This document shows positions 34,671-43,477 of a DNA stretch of 64,000 nt, one piece after another. Source of the stretch: JAENWD01 sp963796915 (GTDB lineage: Bacteria; Acidobacteriota; Vicinamibacteria; Vicinamibacterales; JAENWD01). The stretch is taken from NCBI GenBank assembly GCA_963796915.1, contig CAWCNI010000002.1, forward strand, positions 620,001 to 684,000, written 5' to 3'. How positions within the stretch are numbered: position 1 is the stretch's first letter; every line of letters begins with the position of its first letter. The translations under genes were made by a program, and so were the position numbers. The notes under the pieces were generated by a model. The model was given only the letters and a program-made list of their open reading frames with translations. It had not been told where the DNA came from and did not search any database.

Positions 34671-35099
34671 CTACTTCTCCACGAACACGGCGATCGCCTC
34701 GGCGACCACGTCGAGGACGTCCTCTTCGGTCAGGTGCTGGACGAGCACGCCCGGCCTGATCGCCAGATCCTCGACCGAGGTCTCGTGGCCCTTCACGCGC
34801 TCGACGTGCGCCAGCACCTGCGGCATGGCCGCGCGGGTGTCCAGGCGGATCTCCAGGAAGTCCTCGGGTGAGCGCTCGGAGAACAGGCGCACGGCGCCGG
34901 ACGGCGTGTTCACGGCGAACGCGTATTTCTCCGCCTTGAGCACGCTCACGACCTGCTGCAGGAGCGGCGTGGCGACGGCCTCGAGAAAGCGCTCGTAGTG
35001 CGGCGCGGTCTCGGCATTCCTGGCCCGGCGGGCCGCCTGGTCGCGTTTCGAACGGGTGATCGTGTCGGTGACCCGGCGGCGGACTTCGGATGGTTCCAT
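34671..35099 (-). CDS. conserved-looking hypothetical protein, 142 aa
   Basis: Soluble, charged protein with no signal or membrane segment. Basic helical N-terminus (VRRRVTDTITRSKRDQAARRARNAE), then an alpha/beta part (SVLKAEKYAFAVNTPSGAVRLFS, EDFLEIRLD). Codon pattern matches its neighbours, so I take it as real. No family recognised. It lies 33 bases upstream of the CoA-transferase gene on the same strand, so they may share a transcript; it converges on the permease gene with 2 bases between stops. Confidence 0.7.
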   Translation of the reverse strand: MEPSEVRRRVTDTITRSKRDQAARRARNAETAPHYERFLEAVATPLLQQVVSVLKAEKYAFAVNTPSGAVRLFSERSPEDFLEIRLDTRAAMPQVLAHVERVKGHETSVEDLAIRPGVLVQHLTEEDVLDVVAEAIAVFVEK

Positions 35100-35132
35100 G
35101 TCGACGATCCTACTTCCGGTTGGGGGAAAGTC

Positions 35133-36326
35133 TCATATGGCCTGGTTCCGGCGCATCTCGGCGATGCGTGCGGCATCGAGGCCGATCTCGGCCAGAACAG
35201 CGTCGGTGTGCTGTCCCAGCGTCGGGGGCGCCACGCGAAGTGCGCCAGGCGTGTCCGACAACTTCACTGGCAGGCCGAGCATGGCGACGTGGCCGGCAAC
35301 CGGGTGGGCAAGGCTCGCCAGCATCTCGCGAGCGGCCAGCTGCGGGTCGGCCAGCACTTCGTCCACCGGCCGCACCGGGCCGCACGGCACGCCGGCAGCG
35401 ACGAGATCCGCTGTCCACGCGGCGCGCGGCCGCGTGCGGAGAGCTGCCGCGATCGGCGCTTCGAGCACCGTGTAGTGTTTCACTCGCATTTCGTTCGTCG
35501 TGAAGCGCTCATCCCTGCCGAGCGCCGTGAGGCCGGCGACCCGGCAGAACCGCTGCCACTGATCGTCGTTGCCGATCGCCAGGACCAGAGGGCCGTCAGC
35601 CGCATCGAAGACGTCGTACGGTGCAATCGACGGATGCCGGTTGCCCATCCGTCCGGGCGACTGTCCCGTCGCAAAGACGATCCCTGCCTGATAGGTCAGC
35701 AGCGCCGCCACTGAATCGAGCATCGCCACGTCCACCTGCTGACCGCGGCCGGTCTGGCCGCGTGCGATGAGGGCCAACAGGATCCCCTGCGCCGCGAACA
35801 TCCCGGCGACGATGTCCACGACGGCGACGCCGAGGCGGTAGGGAGGCCCGCCGGCGCTGCCGGTCAGGCTCATGAGACCGCCCTCACCCTGCAGCACCGC
35901 GTCGTACCCCGGCTCCGCTGCGCGAGGGCCCGTCTGCCCGTAGCCCGAGATCGACGCGTAGATCAATCGCGGGTGCGCCGCCGCCAGCGACGCGTAGTCG
36001 AGCCCGAGACGCGCCAGTGTGCCCGGCCGGAAATTTTCGACAAGGACATCCGCGCGCGCGACGAGCGCGTCGAGCGCGGCGCGTCCGTCGGGGTGCTTGA
36101 AGTCGAGGGTGACGCTCTCCTTGTTGCGGTTGATGCTGAGAAAGTAGCTGCTTTCGCCAGCCACAAACGGCGGCCCCCAGCGCCTGGTGTCGTCACCGCG
36201 CCCGGGCTGCTCGACCTTGATGACCCGCGCGCCCATGTCGCCGAGCAGCATCGTGCAGTAGGGGCCCGACAGCACCCGCGTCAGGTCGAGCACAGTCACA
36301 CCCGCAAGTGGCCCCGTGGTTGTCAC
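35133..36326 (-). CDS. CaiB/BaiF-family CoA transferase
   Basis: 397 residues. Family opening GPLAGVTVLDLTRVLSGPYCTMLLGDMGARVIKVEQPGRGDDTR, then NRNKESVTLDFKHPDGR, VENFRPGTLARLGLDY and ISGYGQTGPRAAEPGYD; the acyl-accepting Asp lies in VAMLDSVAALLTYQ. These class-III transferases move CoA between carboxylic acids; the acid is unknown. Start is GTG 36326, because the ATG just upstream is followed at once by a stop. Confidence 0.9.
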   Translation of the reverse strand: MTTTGPLAGVTVLDLTRVLSGPYCTMLLGDMGARVIKVEQPGRGDDTRRWGPPFVAGESSYFLSINRNKESVTLDFKHPDGRAALDALVARADVLVENFRPGTLARLGLDYASLAAAHPRLIYASISGYGQTGPRAAEPGYDAVLQGEGGLMSLTGSAGGPPYRLGVAVVDIVAGMFAAQGILLALIARGQTGRGQQVDVAMLDSVAALLTYQAGIVFATGQSPGRMGNRHPSIAPYDVFDAADGPLVLAIGNDDQWQRFCRVAGLTALGRDERFTTNEMRVKHYTVLEAPIAAALRTRPRAAWTADLVAAGVPCGPVRPVDEVLADPQLAAREMLASLAHPVAGHVAMLGLPVKLSDTPGALRVAPPTLGQHTDAVLAEIGLDAARIAEMRRNQAI

Positions 36327-36356
36327 GGCATGATTCTACGAGTGATGCCGCCCCCC

Positions 36357-36445
36357 GACACTAGACCGCACTGCCGCACCCAGCACCCCGGCACTCCAGC
36401 ACCGCACGCCCGCACTGCAGCACTCCTGCACCCCAGCACCTGGGC
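36357..36445. repeat. low-complexity GCACTGCCGCAC / AGCACCCCGGCAC repeats
   Basis: About 90 bases of degenerate CAGCACCCCGGCACTCC-type repeats, matching the second half of the 22222-22460 region. Intergenic between the CoA-transferase and the SIMPL-domain gene. Confidence 0.65.
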
Positions 36446-36515
36446 CCCCCTCGCCCTCCACCCCCTCCTTGGCCTGAAATATACTGACCAGCCCCGGCAT
36501 TTTGAGGCGAGTCCC

Positions 36516-37226
36516 ATGGCTGCGAGATTCCTGACAGCGACGGCCCTGCTCCTCCTGGCAGCGCCTGTGGCGGCCCAGCCGCCCGGTCCGCCCGGCCCGC
36601 CGGCCGTCGTCACCAACGGCCACGGCATCGTCGAGCGTGCGCCGGATCGCGCCGTTGTCGTCATCGCCACCGAGACCCGCGCGGTGAAACCCGCCGACGC
36701 GCAGCAGCAGAACGCCGCCGCCATGACCAAGGTGCAGGAGGCGGTGAAGCGCGCCGGCATTCCGGCTGACGCCGTGCACACTGTCGGGCTCTCGCTGCAG
36801 GAAGAGGTCGAGTGGTCGAATGGCAAGCGCACCTCTCGCGGCTATCTCGTCGCCAACTCGATTGAGGTGAAGGTGGACGACCTGACCGCGCTCGGCGGCC
36901 TGCTGGACGCGGCGGTGGCTGCCGGAGCGACCGATGTGGGCAACGTGCGGTTCGACCTGCGCGACCGCCCCGCCGCGGAGCGTGAGGCTCTGCGCCTGGC
37001 TGTCGCCGACGCGCGCGCCCGCGCCGATGCGGCGGCGGCTGGCGCCGGCATGCGGGTCGCCGGGATCCTTCGGATCGAGGATGGCGGCGTGGAGCACGTC
37101 AGGCCGATGCCGGTGATGGCGATGAGAGCGAACGCCGGGCCCGTCGCGGCGCCCACGCCGGTCGCGGCTGGCCAGATCGCCATCGAAGCCTCGGTAACGG
37201 TGACCGCCGCGCTCGAGGGCAAATGA
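36516..37226 (+). CDS. periplasmic SIMPL-domain (DUF541) protein
   Basis: 236 residues from ATG 36516 (GAGG 9 bases upstream; a TATACT at 36479-36484 is a likely -10). Signal peptide ending APVAAQ, Pro/Gly linker, then the SIMPL domain: VTNGHGIVERAPDRAVVVIATETRA, GIPADAVHTVGLSLQEEVEW, RGYLVANSIEVKVDDL and the Ala-rich helix AVADARARADAAAAGAGMRVAG. Function of the family is unclear, though some members affect oxidative stress. The glycosylase start overlaps its stop (ATGA). Confidence 0.88.
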   Translation: MAARFLTATALLLLAAPVAAQPPGPPGPPAVVTNGHGIVERAPDRAVVVIATETRAVKPADAQQQNAAAMTKVQEAVKRAGIPADAVHTVGLSLQEEVEWSNGKRTSRGYLVANSIEVKVDDLTALGGLLDAAVAAGATDVGNVRFDLRDRPAAEREALRLAVADARARADAAAAGAGMRVAGILRIEDGGVEHVRPMPVMAMRANAGPVAAPTPVAAGQIAIEASVTVTAALEGK

Positions 37227-37873
37227 AGCACGGCGTCCTGACACCCCACGCGATCCGCAGGGCCGAACGGCACCTGGCGGACGCCGATCCGGTGATGGCC
37301 AACATCATCAAACAGGTCGGACGCTGTCACCTCGGGCGTTCGCAACGCGAAGACCCGTTCACGGCGCTCATCGAGGCGATCGTCTGGCAGCAGCTGTCCG
37401 GAAAGGCCGCGGCGACCATCTACGGCCGCCTCCTGAAACTCTTCCCCGGAGGACGCCCCACGCCGGCGGCCATTCTGAAGATATCGGAAGACTCCATGCG
37501 TGCGGCCGGGCTCAGCCGCGGCAAGGTCTCCTACCTGCGCGACCTCGCGGCGAAGGTCGCTGACGGCACCGTCGCGCTCGAAGACCTCGATCACCTCTCA
37601 GACGACGAGATTGTCGCCTCGATGACGCGGGTGAAAGGCATCGGCCGCTGGTCGGCCGAGATGTTCCTGCTGTTCCGTCTGCGGCGGGCCGACGTGCTTC
37701 CCGTCGGCGATCTGGTCATCGTCAAGGCGATCCAGCGGAACTACAGGCTGCGCAAGACGCCGACCGCCGACCGGATGTATCGCCTGGCCGAGCGATGGCG
37801 ACCCTACCGGTCGGTCGCGACGTGGTACCTCTGGGCCAGCAGCGACCTGGTGCCGGGGACCGGCGAGAGCTGA
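37223..37873 (+). CDS. DNA-3-methyladenine glycosylase, HhH-GPD family
   Basis: 216 residues, AlkA-like without the N-terminal extension. FTALIEAIVWQQLSGKAAATIYGRLL, the helix-hairpin-helix VKGIGRWSAEMFLLFRL, and the catalytic Asp in LPVGDLVIVKAIQRNYRL. It removes alkylated bases from DNA. It is translationally coupled to the SIMPL gene by a 4-base overlap, with no obvious functional link. Confidence 0.9.
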   Translation: MKHGVLTPHAIRRAERHLADADPVMANIIKQVGRCHLGRSQREDPFTALIEAIVWQQLSGKAAATIYGRLLKLFPGGRPTPAAILKISEDSMRAAGLSRGKVSYLRDLAAKVADGTVALEDLDHLSDDEIVASMTRVKGIGRWSAEMFLLFRLRRADVLPVGDLVIVKAIQRNYRLRKTPTADRMYRLAERWRPYRSVATWYLWASSDLVPGTGES

Positions 37874-37950
37874 GCGTGACGCGTCGCGAACCTGGCGGCC
37901 AGCGTTGTCGTCATACTTCTATTGCCATCTCTTCAAGGACGAATTGACCC

Positions 37951-40767
37951 ATGCGAATCCTACGGTTTCTCGGCGTGGCGGCGCTGGCCCTCGTGTGTGC
38001 CGGAACGCAGCTGCGGGCGGCTGGCGCGCAGGCGGCTGTCGCGTCTGACACTCCGGTCCTGAAATACGACGTCTATGCCCTGGCCAACGGCCTCCGGGTG
38101 ATCGTGGTGGAGGACCATCGGCTGCCGCTGGTGGCCGTCAACATCTGGTACCACGTCGGCCCCGCCAACGAGGAGCCAGGCCGCACCGGCTTCGCCCACC
38201 TCTTCGAGCACATGATGTTCCAGGGCTCGAAAGACGTGAAGCCCAACGCGCACATCGGCATGCTCGAGGCCGCCGGCGCCAGCGACCTGAACGGCACGAC
38301 AGACTTCGATCGCACCAACTACTTCGAGACCGTCCCGTCGAATCAGCTCGAGCTGGCGTTGTGGCTCGAGTCCGATCGCATGGGCTACCTGCCGGACACG
38401 CTGACAGCGTCGAATCTCGCGAACCAGCAGGATGTCGTCCGCAACGAGCGGCGGCAGAGCGTCGAGAACCAGCCGTACGGGATCGTCGAAGAGGAGGGGT
38501 TCCACGCGTTCTTCCCGAAAGGGCATCCCTACTACGCCGAGGTGATCGGATCGCACGAAGACATCCAGGCGGCAAAGCTCGATGACGTGCGCGGGTTCTT
38601 CGAGCGCTACTACGCGCCGAACAACGCCAGCCTGGCGATCGTCGGCGACATCGATCCGGCCAAAGCGAAGGCGCTCGTCGAGAAGTATTTCGGCACCCTG
38701 AAGCGCGGCCCCGCGGTTCCGAAGCCGACAGTCGAAACACCGCCCATCACCAGCGAACGGCGCCTGACAGTCACCGACACCGTGGAGCTGCCCAAGGTCT
38801 ACATGACGTGGCTCACGCCCAAGATTTTCCAGGCGGGCGACGCCGACGCGACAGTCGCGGCCAGCGTGCTCGGCGGCGGGAAATCGAGCCGGCTGTACAA
38901 GGCGCTCGTCTACGACCAGCAGATCGCGCAGACAGTCAGTGCCAGGCAGAACTCGCTGGTGCTCGGCTCGATGTTCACGATCGAAGTCGTCGCGCGGCCT
39001 GGCAAGACCGCCGATCAACTGTCTGCCGCCATCGACGCGGAGCTCGAGAAATTCCGCGCGTCAGGACCGGACCAGAAAGAGATCGAGCGCGCCCAGAACG
39101 GCATCGAGACCGACATCATCAACGGGCTGCAGCGGCTCGGGGGCTTTGGCGGCGTCGCCGATCGCCTGAATACGTACGAGCACTACCTCGGCGATCCCGG
39201 CTACCTCGCGAAGGACCTCGCGCGATACCGCGGCACGTCGGCGGCATCGGTCAAGGCGTTTGCCGCGAAGTACCTGCAGACGGCCAACCGCGTCGTGGTC
39301 TTCGGCGTCCCCGGCGAAAAGAAGCTGGCCCCCGAAGTGCCCAAGCCGGCCGCGCCGCCCGCCTCTGGACCGGTCGCTGGTATCAACGCCCCGGAGCCGT
39401 GGAGGGCGCAGCCGCCGGCCGCGGGCCCGGCACCCACCATCTCGCTGCCGTCGGCGACGGCGTTCACCCTGCCGAACGGACTCACAGTGCTCTTCGCGCG
39501 CCGCGCCGGCATCCCGGTGACAGCCGCGTCCCTGGTCATCCGGACGGGCAGCGACGCGAACCCGGTCGCGGTGCCGGGCCTTGCGAACTTCACCGCCGCG
39601 ATGCTCGACGAGGGCACGACGACGCGCAGCTCGCTGCAGATTGCCGACGACGTCGCGCAGCTCGGCGGATCGCTGTCTACAGCCTCGTCGATGGACTCGA
39701 CGACGGTGACGGCGACTGCCCTCACGAAGAACTTCCCGGGCACACTCGATCTGCTGGCGGATGTCGCGCTGCATCCGACGTTCCCTCAGGCGGAAGTCGA
39801 TCGCCAGCGCGCCAGCCGCCTCGGCACGCTCGTGCAGCAGCGTGAGAACCCTCAGCAGGTGGCGCAGAAGACGCTGGTGTCGGTGCTGTTCGGGAACGAG
39901 CACCCGTACGGGTTCACTGAAATCGGCACCGAGGCATCGGTGAAGGCGATTGCCGGCAGTCAGATGCAGGCCTTCTGGAAGCAGAACTTCGTGCCGAACA
40001 ACGCGGCGTTGATCCTGGTCGGCGATATCTCCGAGGCCGACGCCAGGGCGCTGGTCACCAAGGCATTCGGCGCCTGGGAAAGGGGCACCGCGGCGACCCC
40101 GGCGCTCGGCACGCCGGCCACAGCACCGGCGAAGCTGGTCATCGTCGACAAGCCGGGCTCTCCGCAGACCCAGCTGTGGGTCGGGGCCATTGGCGCCGCA
40201 CGGCGCACGCCGGACTACGCCGCGGTGCAGGTCCTGAACAACGGCCTCGGCGGGACGTTCTCGAGCAGGTTGAACCTGAATCTTCGAGAGGACAAGGGCT
40301 ACACGTACGGCGCCGGATCCGGCTTCCTGATGCGGAAGGCCGCTGGTCCGTTCTTTGCCCTCGCTGGGGTGAGAACCGACGTGACGGGCCCTGCGCTGGG
40401 AGAGATGCTGAAGGAGATCGCCGGCATGGCGACCAAGCCGCTGTCCGCCGACGAGCTGAGCCTCGCCAAGGACAGCCTGGTGCGGTCGCTGCCCGGGGAT
40501 TTCGAGACCAATCAGAGCACCGTCGGCAGCTTCGCCACGCTCTACGTCTACGACCTGGGCCAGGACTACTGGACCAGGTATCCCGCGCTGATCAACGGCG
40601 TGGATGCGGCGCAAGTCACGGCGGCGGCGACCAAGTACCTGGCTGCCGACCGGCTTCACGTAGTCGCGGTTGGCGACAAGGCGAAGATTATTCCGCAGAT
40701 TGAAAAGCTCGATGCCGGCCTCGGCACGCCGGAGTACCGCCTGGCCGATGGCCAGGCCGGGCATTGA
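37951..40767 (+). CDS. double M16 (pitrilysin-type) zinc metallopeptidase, secreted
   Basis: 938 residues with a signal peptide (ALALVCAGTQLRAAGAQA). The first M16 unit has the inverted zinc motif HLFEH at residues 83-87 and downstream ligand region EGFHAFFPKGHPYYAEVIGS. The second unit (from about residue 500, SATAFTLPNGLTVLFARR) has AAMLDEGTTTRS in place of the zinc motif, as in many two-domain enzymes where one half only shapes the substrate chamber. Residues GGTFSSRLNLNLREDKGYTYGAGSGF match the substrate-binding R/Y pair. Probably periplasmic. AAGGA lies about 11 bases before the ATG. Confidence 0.92.
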   Translation: MRILRFLGVAALALVCAGTQLRAAGAQAAVASDTPVLKYDVYALANGLRVIVVEDHRLPLVAVNIWYHVGPANEEPGRTGFAHLFEHMMFQGSKDVKPNAHIGMLEAAGASDLNGTTDFDRTNYFETVPSNQLELALWLESDRMGYLPDTLTASNLANQQDVVRNERRQSVENQPYGIVEEEGFHAFFPKGHPYYAEVIGSHEDIQAAKLDDVRGFFERYYAPNNASLAIVGDIDPAKAKALVEKYFGTLKRGPAVPKPTVETPPITSERRLTVTDTVELPKVYMTWLTPKIFQAGDADATVAASVLGGGKSSRLYKALVYDQQIAQTVSARQNSLVLGSMFTIEVVARPGKTADQLSAAIDAELEKFRASGPDQKEIERAQNGIETDIINGLQRLGGFGGVADRLNTYEHYLGDPGYLAKDLARYRGTSAASVKAFAAKYLQTANRVVVFGVPGEKKLAPEVPKPAAPPASGPVAGINAPEPWRAQPPAAGPAPTISLPSATAFTLPNGLTVLFARRAGIPVTAASLVIRTGSDANPVAVPGLANFTAAMLDEGTTTRSSLQIADDVAQLGGSLSTASSMDSTTVTATALTKNFPGTLDLLADVALHPTFPQAEVDRQRASRLGTLVQQRENPQQVAQKTLVSVLFGNEHPYGFTEIGTEASVKAIAGSQMQAFWKQNFVPNNAALILVGDISEADARALVTKAFGAWERGTAATPALGTPATAPAKLVIVDKPGSPQTQLWVGAIGAARRTPDYAAVQVLNNGLGGTFSSRLNLNLREDKGYTYGAGSGFLMRKAAGPFFALAGVRTDVTGPALGEMLKEIAGMATKPLSADELSLAKDSLVRSLPGDFETNQSTVGSFATLYVYDLGQDYWTRYPALINGVDAAQVTAAATKYLAADRLHVVAVGDKAKIIPQIEKLDAGLGTPEYRLADGQAGH

Positions 40768-40784
40768 GCATGAGGAGTCAGCGT

Positions 40785-41519
40785 ATGCGTGTGTGGTTCG
40801 GAACCCTGGCAATCGGGCTCGTGCTGGCCGCGACCGCCGCGCGGGCGCAGACGCCGACGGCCGATGAAGTGGCGGCGAAGAACCTGGTGGCACGCGGCGG
40901 CGAAGCGAAGATTCGCGCCGTGTCCACCATGAAGATGACCGGCAGCATCCAGGTGCAGGGGATGGATCTGGTGATCACGGTGATGACCAAGCGCCCCAAT
41001 CGCATGATGCAGGAGATGACCGTCCAGGGTCAGCGCATCGTCTCGGCGTTCGACGGCGAGAAGGTCTGGGCCGTCAACCCGATGCTCGGCGGCGGCAGCG
41101 GACCTCGCGAGCTGACCGGCACGCAAGCCGACATGGTGAAGGACCAGTCCACCTTCGACGGGCCGCTCGTCGGCTACAAGGATCGCGGCGAGACGCTCGA
41201 GCTCGTCGGCCCCGCCGACATCGGCGGCGTCAAGACATGGAAGCTGAAGTTGACCCGCAAGAACGGCCGATCGATGTTCATCTACGTCGACGCCGACACC
41301 AACCTCGAGAAGCAGTGGTCCACCACCGTCGATCAGAACGGCATGTCGCTCGACGTGGACACCGCGATGAGCAACTACCAGCCGACGCCTGAAGGGATCA
41401 TGGTGGCGCGCACCCTCAGGACACTGGTTGGCGGCCAGCAGCAAGGGCTGTTGACAGTCACGTCCGTCGAGTTCAACACGCCCATCGAGGACGACATCTT
41501 CAAGATGCCGGCGCAGTAG
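40785..41519 (+). CDS. secreted LolA-like / outer-membrane lipoprotein-sorting-type protein
   Basis: 244 residues from ATG 40785 (GAGGAG about 8 bases upstream). Signal peptide ending ATAARAQ, then alternating beta strands: AKIRAVSTMKMTGSIQVQGMDLVITVMTKRPNRMMQEM, WAVNPMLGG, KTWKLKLTRKNGRSMFIYVDADT. This is the half-barrel character of LolA/LppX-like proteins. It lies 17 bases behind the M16 peptidase gene. Its stop (41517-41519) directly touches the stop of the convergent MutS-like gene. Confidence 0.8.
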   Translation: MRVWFGTLAIGLVLAATAARAQTPTADEVAAKNLVARGGEAKIRAVSTMKMTGSIQVQGMDLVITVMTKRPNRMMQEMTVQGQRIVSAFDGEKVWAVNPMLGGGSGPRELTGTQADMVKDQSTFDGPLVGYKDRGETLELVGPADIGGVKTWKLKLTRKNGRSMFIYVDADTNLEKQWSTTVDQNGMSLDVDTAMSNYQPTPEGIMVARTLRTLVGGQQQGLLTVTSVEFNTPIEDDIFKMPAQ

Positions 41520-43301
41520 TCAGTCGCCGATCAGGCCGATCGCCTTCATCAGCTCGAGCGCGTTGCTGGTCTGGACGACGCCCGGCCGCATGCGGTAGTC
41601 GAAATGGATCTCGCCGCCCTCGAAGGTGTCGCCGAAGTGGACGTTCCTGGCCCCCACGCCAAGCGTCGAGACGAGATCCGACAGCGCCAGATCGTGCGTC
41701 GTCAGCAGACCGATGGCGCCGCGGTCCACCAGGCCACGCACGACTGACGCGGCGCCCACGCGCCGGTCGTGCGAGTTGGTCCCCGCCAGCAGTTCGTCCA
41801 GCAGAAACAGGACGCGGCGGTTTCCGCCAGTCAGGTCGACAATGGCCCGCAGCCGCGTGATCTCGGCGTAGAAGCGCGATCGCCCCTCCACGAGCGAGTC
41901 CTGCACGCGCAGCGTCGCGCCGATCGCGAGCGGCGACAGCGTGAGCCGCGCCGCGCGGACTGGCGCGCCGGCCTGCGCCATCACTGCCGCGACGCCGACG
42001 GTTCGCAGCAGCGTGCTCTTGCCCGACATGTTCGATCCGGAGACGACGAAGACGCGCGCCGCGTCGTCGAGGCGCACGTCGTTGGGTACGGCCCTGGCTG
42101 CCGCGATGAGCGGGTGGGCCAGCGCAGTGCCGTCGAACACCGCGCCGGCGTCGAGCACCTCGGGGAAGGGATCGCCGGGATGTTCGTAGGCGTACGACGC
42201 GAGCGACGACAGCGCTTCGAAGTCGCCGACGGCGCCGATCCAGTCACCGAGCTCGGCGCCGTGCCGCTGACGCCACGCGTCGATGGCCCAGGCGCATTGC
42301 GTCCCCCAGAGGAGGAGCGCGGCGATGGGCGCGAAGAACTGGTTGCCCCGGGACTCGAGCAGGTTGACGAGGCGCCGCAGCTCGTGGACGCGGTGTGACG
42401 CCGGCTGGCCGCCGGGCGTCAGCCTGGCCGCGATGGCCGCAAGCGCCGGCGCGGCGCCCCCGGCGCGTTCCACCACCGCGAGCACGTCGGCCAGGAGGTG
42501 AAGATGGTGGGCGGGCGCGTTCGCCGAGGCGATGACGTACGAGACCCGAGCGCGCCACCACAACGTGAACGCGATCGATGCGGTTGCAGACAGCGCGAAC
42601 CACGCCGAAGAGAACGACGAAAGAAATGCCGCGGCGAGGGTCGCCAGGTTGGCGAGTCCCAGGGCGAAGGCGACTATCCTCGGCGCGGTGGCGGTGAGGA
42701 CCGCAGGCGCCTGGCCCCACGTCGCAAGCAGCGACGTGTCGAGCCAGCCCGGCACGTCATCGCCCGCCAGTGCGAGCCGCTCTCGCAGGTCGAGTCCGGG
42801 CCGCAACTCGGTCACCGCTGCCTGACGCGCGCGGATCACCGGGGGATCCGCGGCCGCGAGCAGCCAGTCCGCCAGCGTCCGTTCGCCGGCGTGCAGCCGC
42901 GCGGTGGACAGCAGCTCGAACAGAGACCCTCGTCCGAACAGATCCAGATCAGCGGTGTACGGGTGATCCGCCGGCTGGAAGCGATCGCCGCTTGCGGCAG
43001 TGCCTGGCCACTGGTCGCGGACGCGGGACAGGCCCCGTTCGTAGAACGCCACGGCGCGGCGCGCCCGGGCACGGGCCTGGAGGACGCGGTCGTGCGCCAC
43101 GGCCAGAGCTACGAAGATCACGACGGGGACGAGGAGCCAGTAGGCGGGCGCCGCGTGGCGTCCGAATACCAGCCAGGCCAGCCCGACAGTGACGAGGACT
43201 GTGACGAGCCGCAGGTTCGCGAGCTGGTCGTGCCGCCGAGTGAGGGCCGATACCACGGCCCGCCGCTCGTCGAGTCGACCCTGGTAGACCGCTTCAGGCA
43301 T
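41520..43301 (-). CDS. membrane-anchored MutS-family ATPase
   Basis: 593 residues. Two hydrophobic helices at ~30-70 (LVTVLVTVGLAWLVFG, YWLLVPVVIFVALAVA) and more at ~210-250 (IVAFALGLANLATLAAAF, AWFALSATASIAFTLWW) precede the MutS lever/core. The C-terminal ATPase has Walker A VSGSNMSGKSTLLRT, the N-2 region QDSLVEGRSRFYAEI, Walker B VLFLLDELLAGTNSHDR and the TTHD His. It lacks the mismatch-recognition and connector domains of classical MutS. This membrane-bound subgroup has no established function; mismatch repair is doubtful. Confidence 0.85.
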   Translation of the reverse strand: MPEAVYQGRLDERRAVVSALTRRHDQLANLRLVTVLVTVGLAWLVFGRHAAPAYWLLVPVVIFVALAVAHDRVLQARARARRAVAFYERGLSRVRDQWPGTAASGDRFQPADHPYTADLDLFGRGSLFELLSTARLHAGERTLADWLLAAADPPVIRARQAAVTELRPGLDLRERLALAGDDVPGWLDTSLLATWGQAPAVLTATAPRIVAFALGLANLATLAAAFLSSFSSAWFALSATASIAFTLWWRARVSYVIASANAPAHHLHLLADVLAVVERAGGAAPALAAIAARLTPGGQPASHRVHELRRLVNLLESRGNQFFAPIAALLLWGTQCAWAIDAWRQRHGAELGDWIGAVGDFEALSSLASYAYEHPGDPFPEVLDAGAVFDGTALAHPLIAAARAVPNDVRLDDAARVFVVSGSNMSGKSTLLRTVGVAAVMAQAGAPVRAARLTLSPLAIGATLRVQDSLVEGRSRFYAEITRLRAIVDLTGGNRRVLFLLDELLAGTNSHDRRVGAASVVRGLVDRGAIGLLTTHDLALSDLVSTLGVGARNVHFGDTFEGGEIHFDYRMRPGVVQTSNALELMKAIGLIGD

Positions 43302-43477
43302 CCAACACGTGTAAGTATTCTCGCCGACTCAACGCCGGCGGCGTCGGATCGGCAATTGAAACCGGTTGCCGAGGGCGGGGCTAGTCCCGGGACGAATACC
43401 AGCGGCCGGCCCGGTCCGTTTGAGGGGCGGCGACTGGATCTGATAGGATCAGGGACCCTTTAGGTCGGATATGAGAG

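Noticed and set aside
39061..40893. 610-codon open frame antisense to the M16 peptidase
   Set aside because: Shadow of a conserved gene in the opposite frame; Arg/His-rich, no motif.
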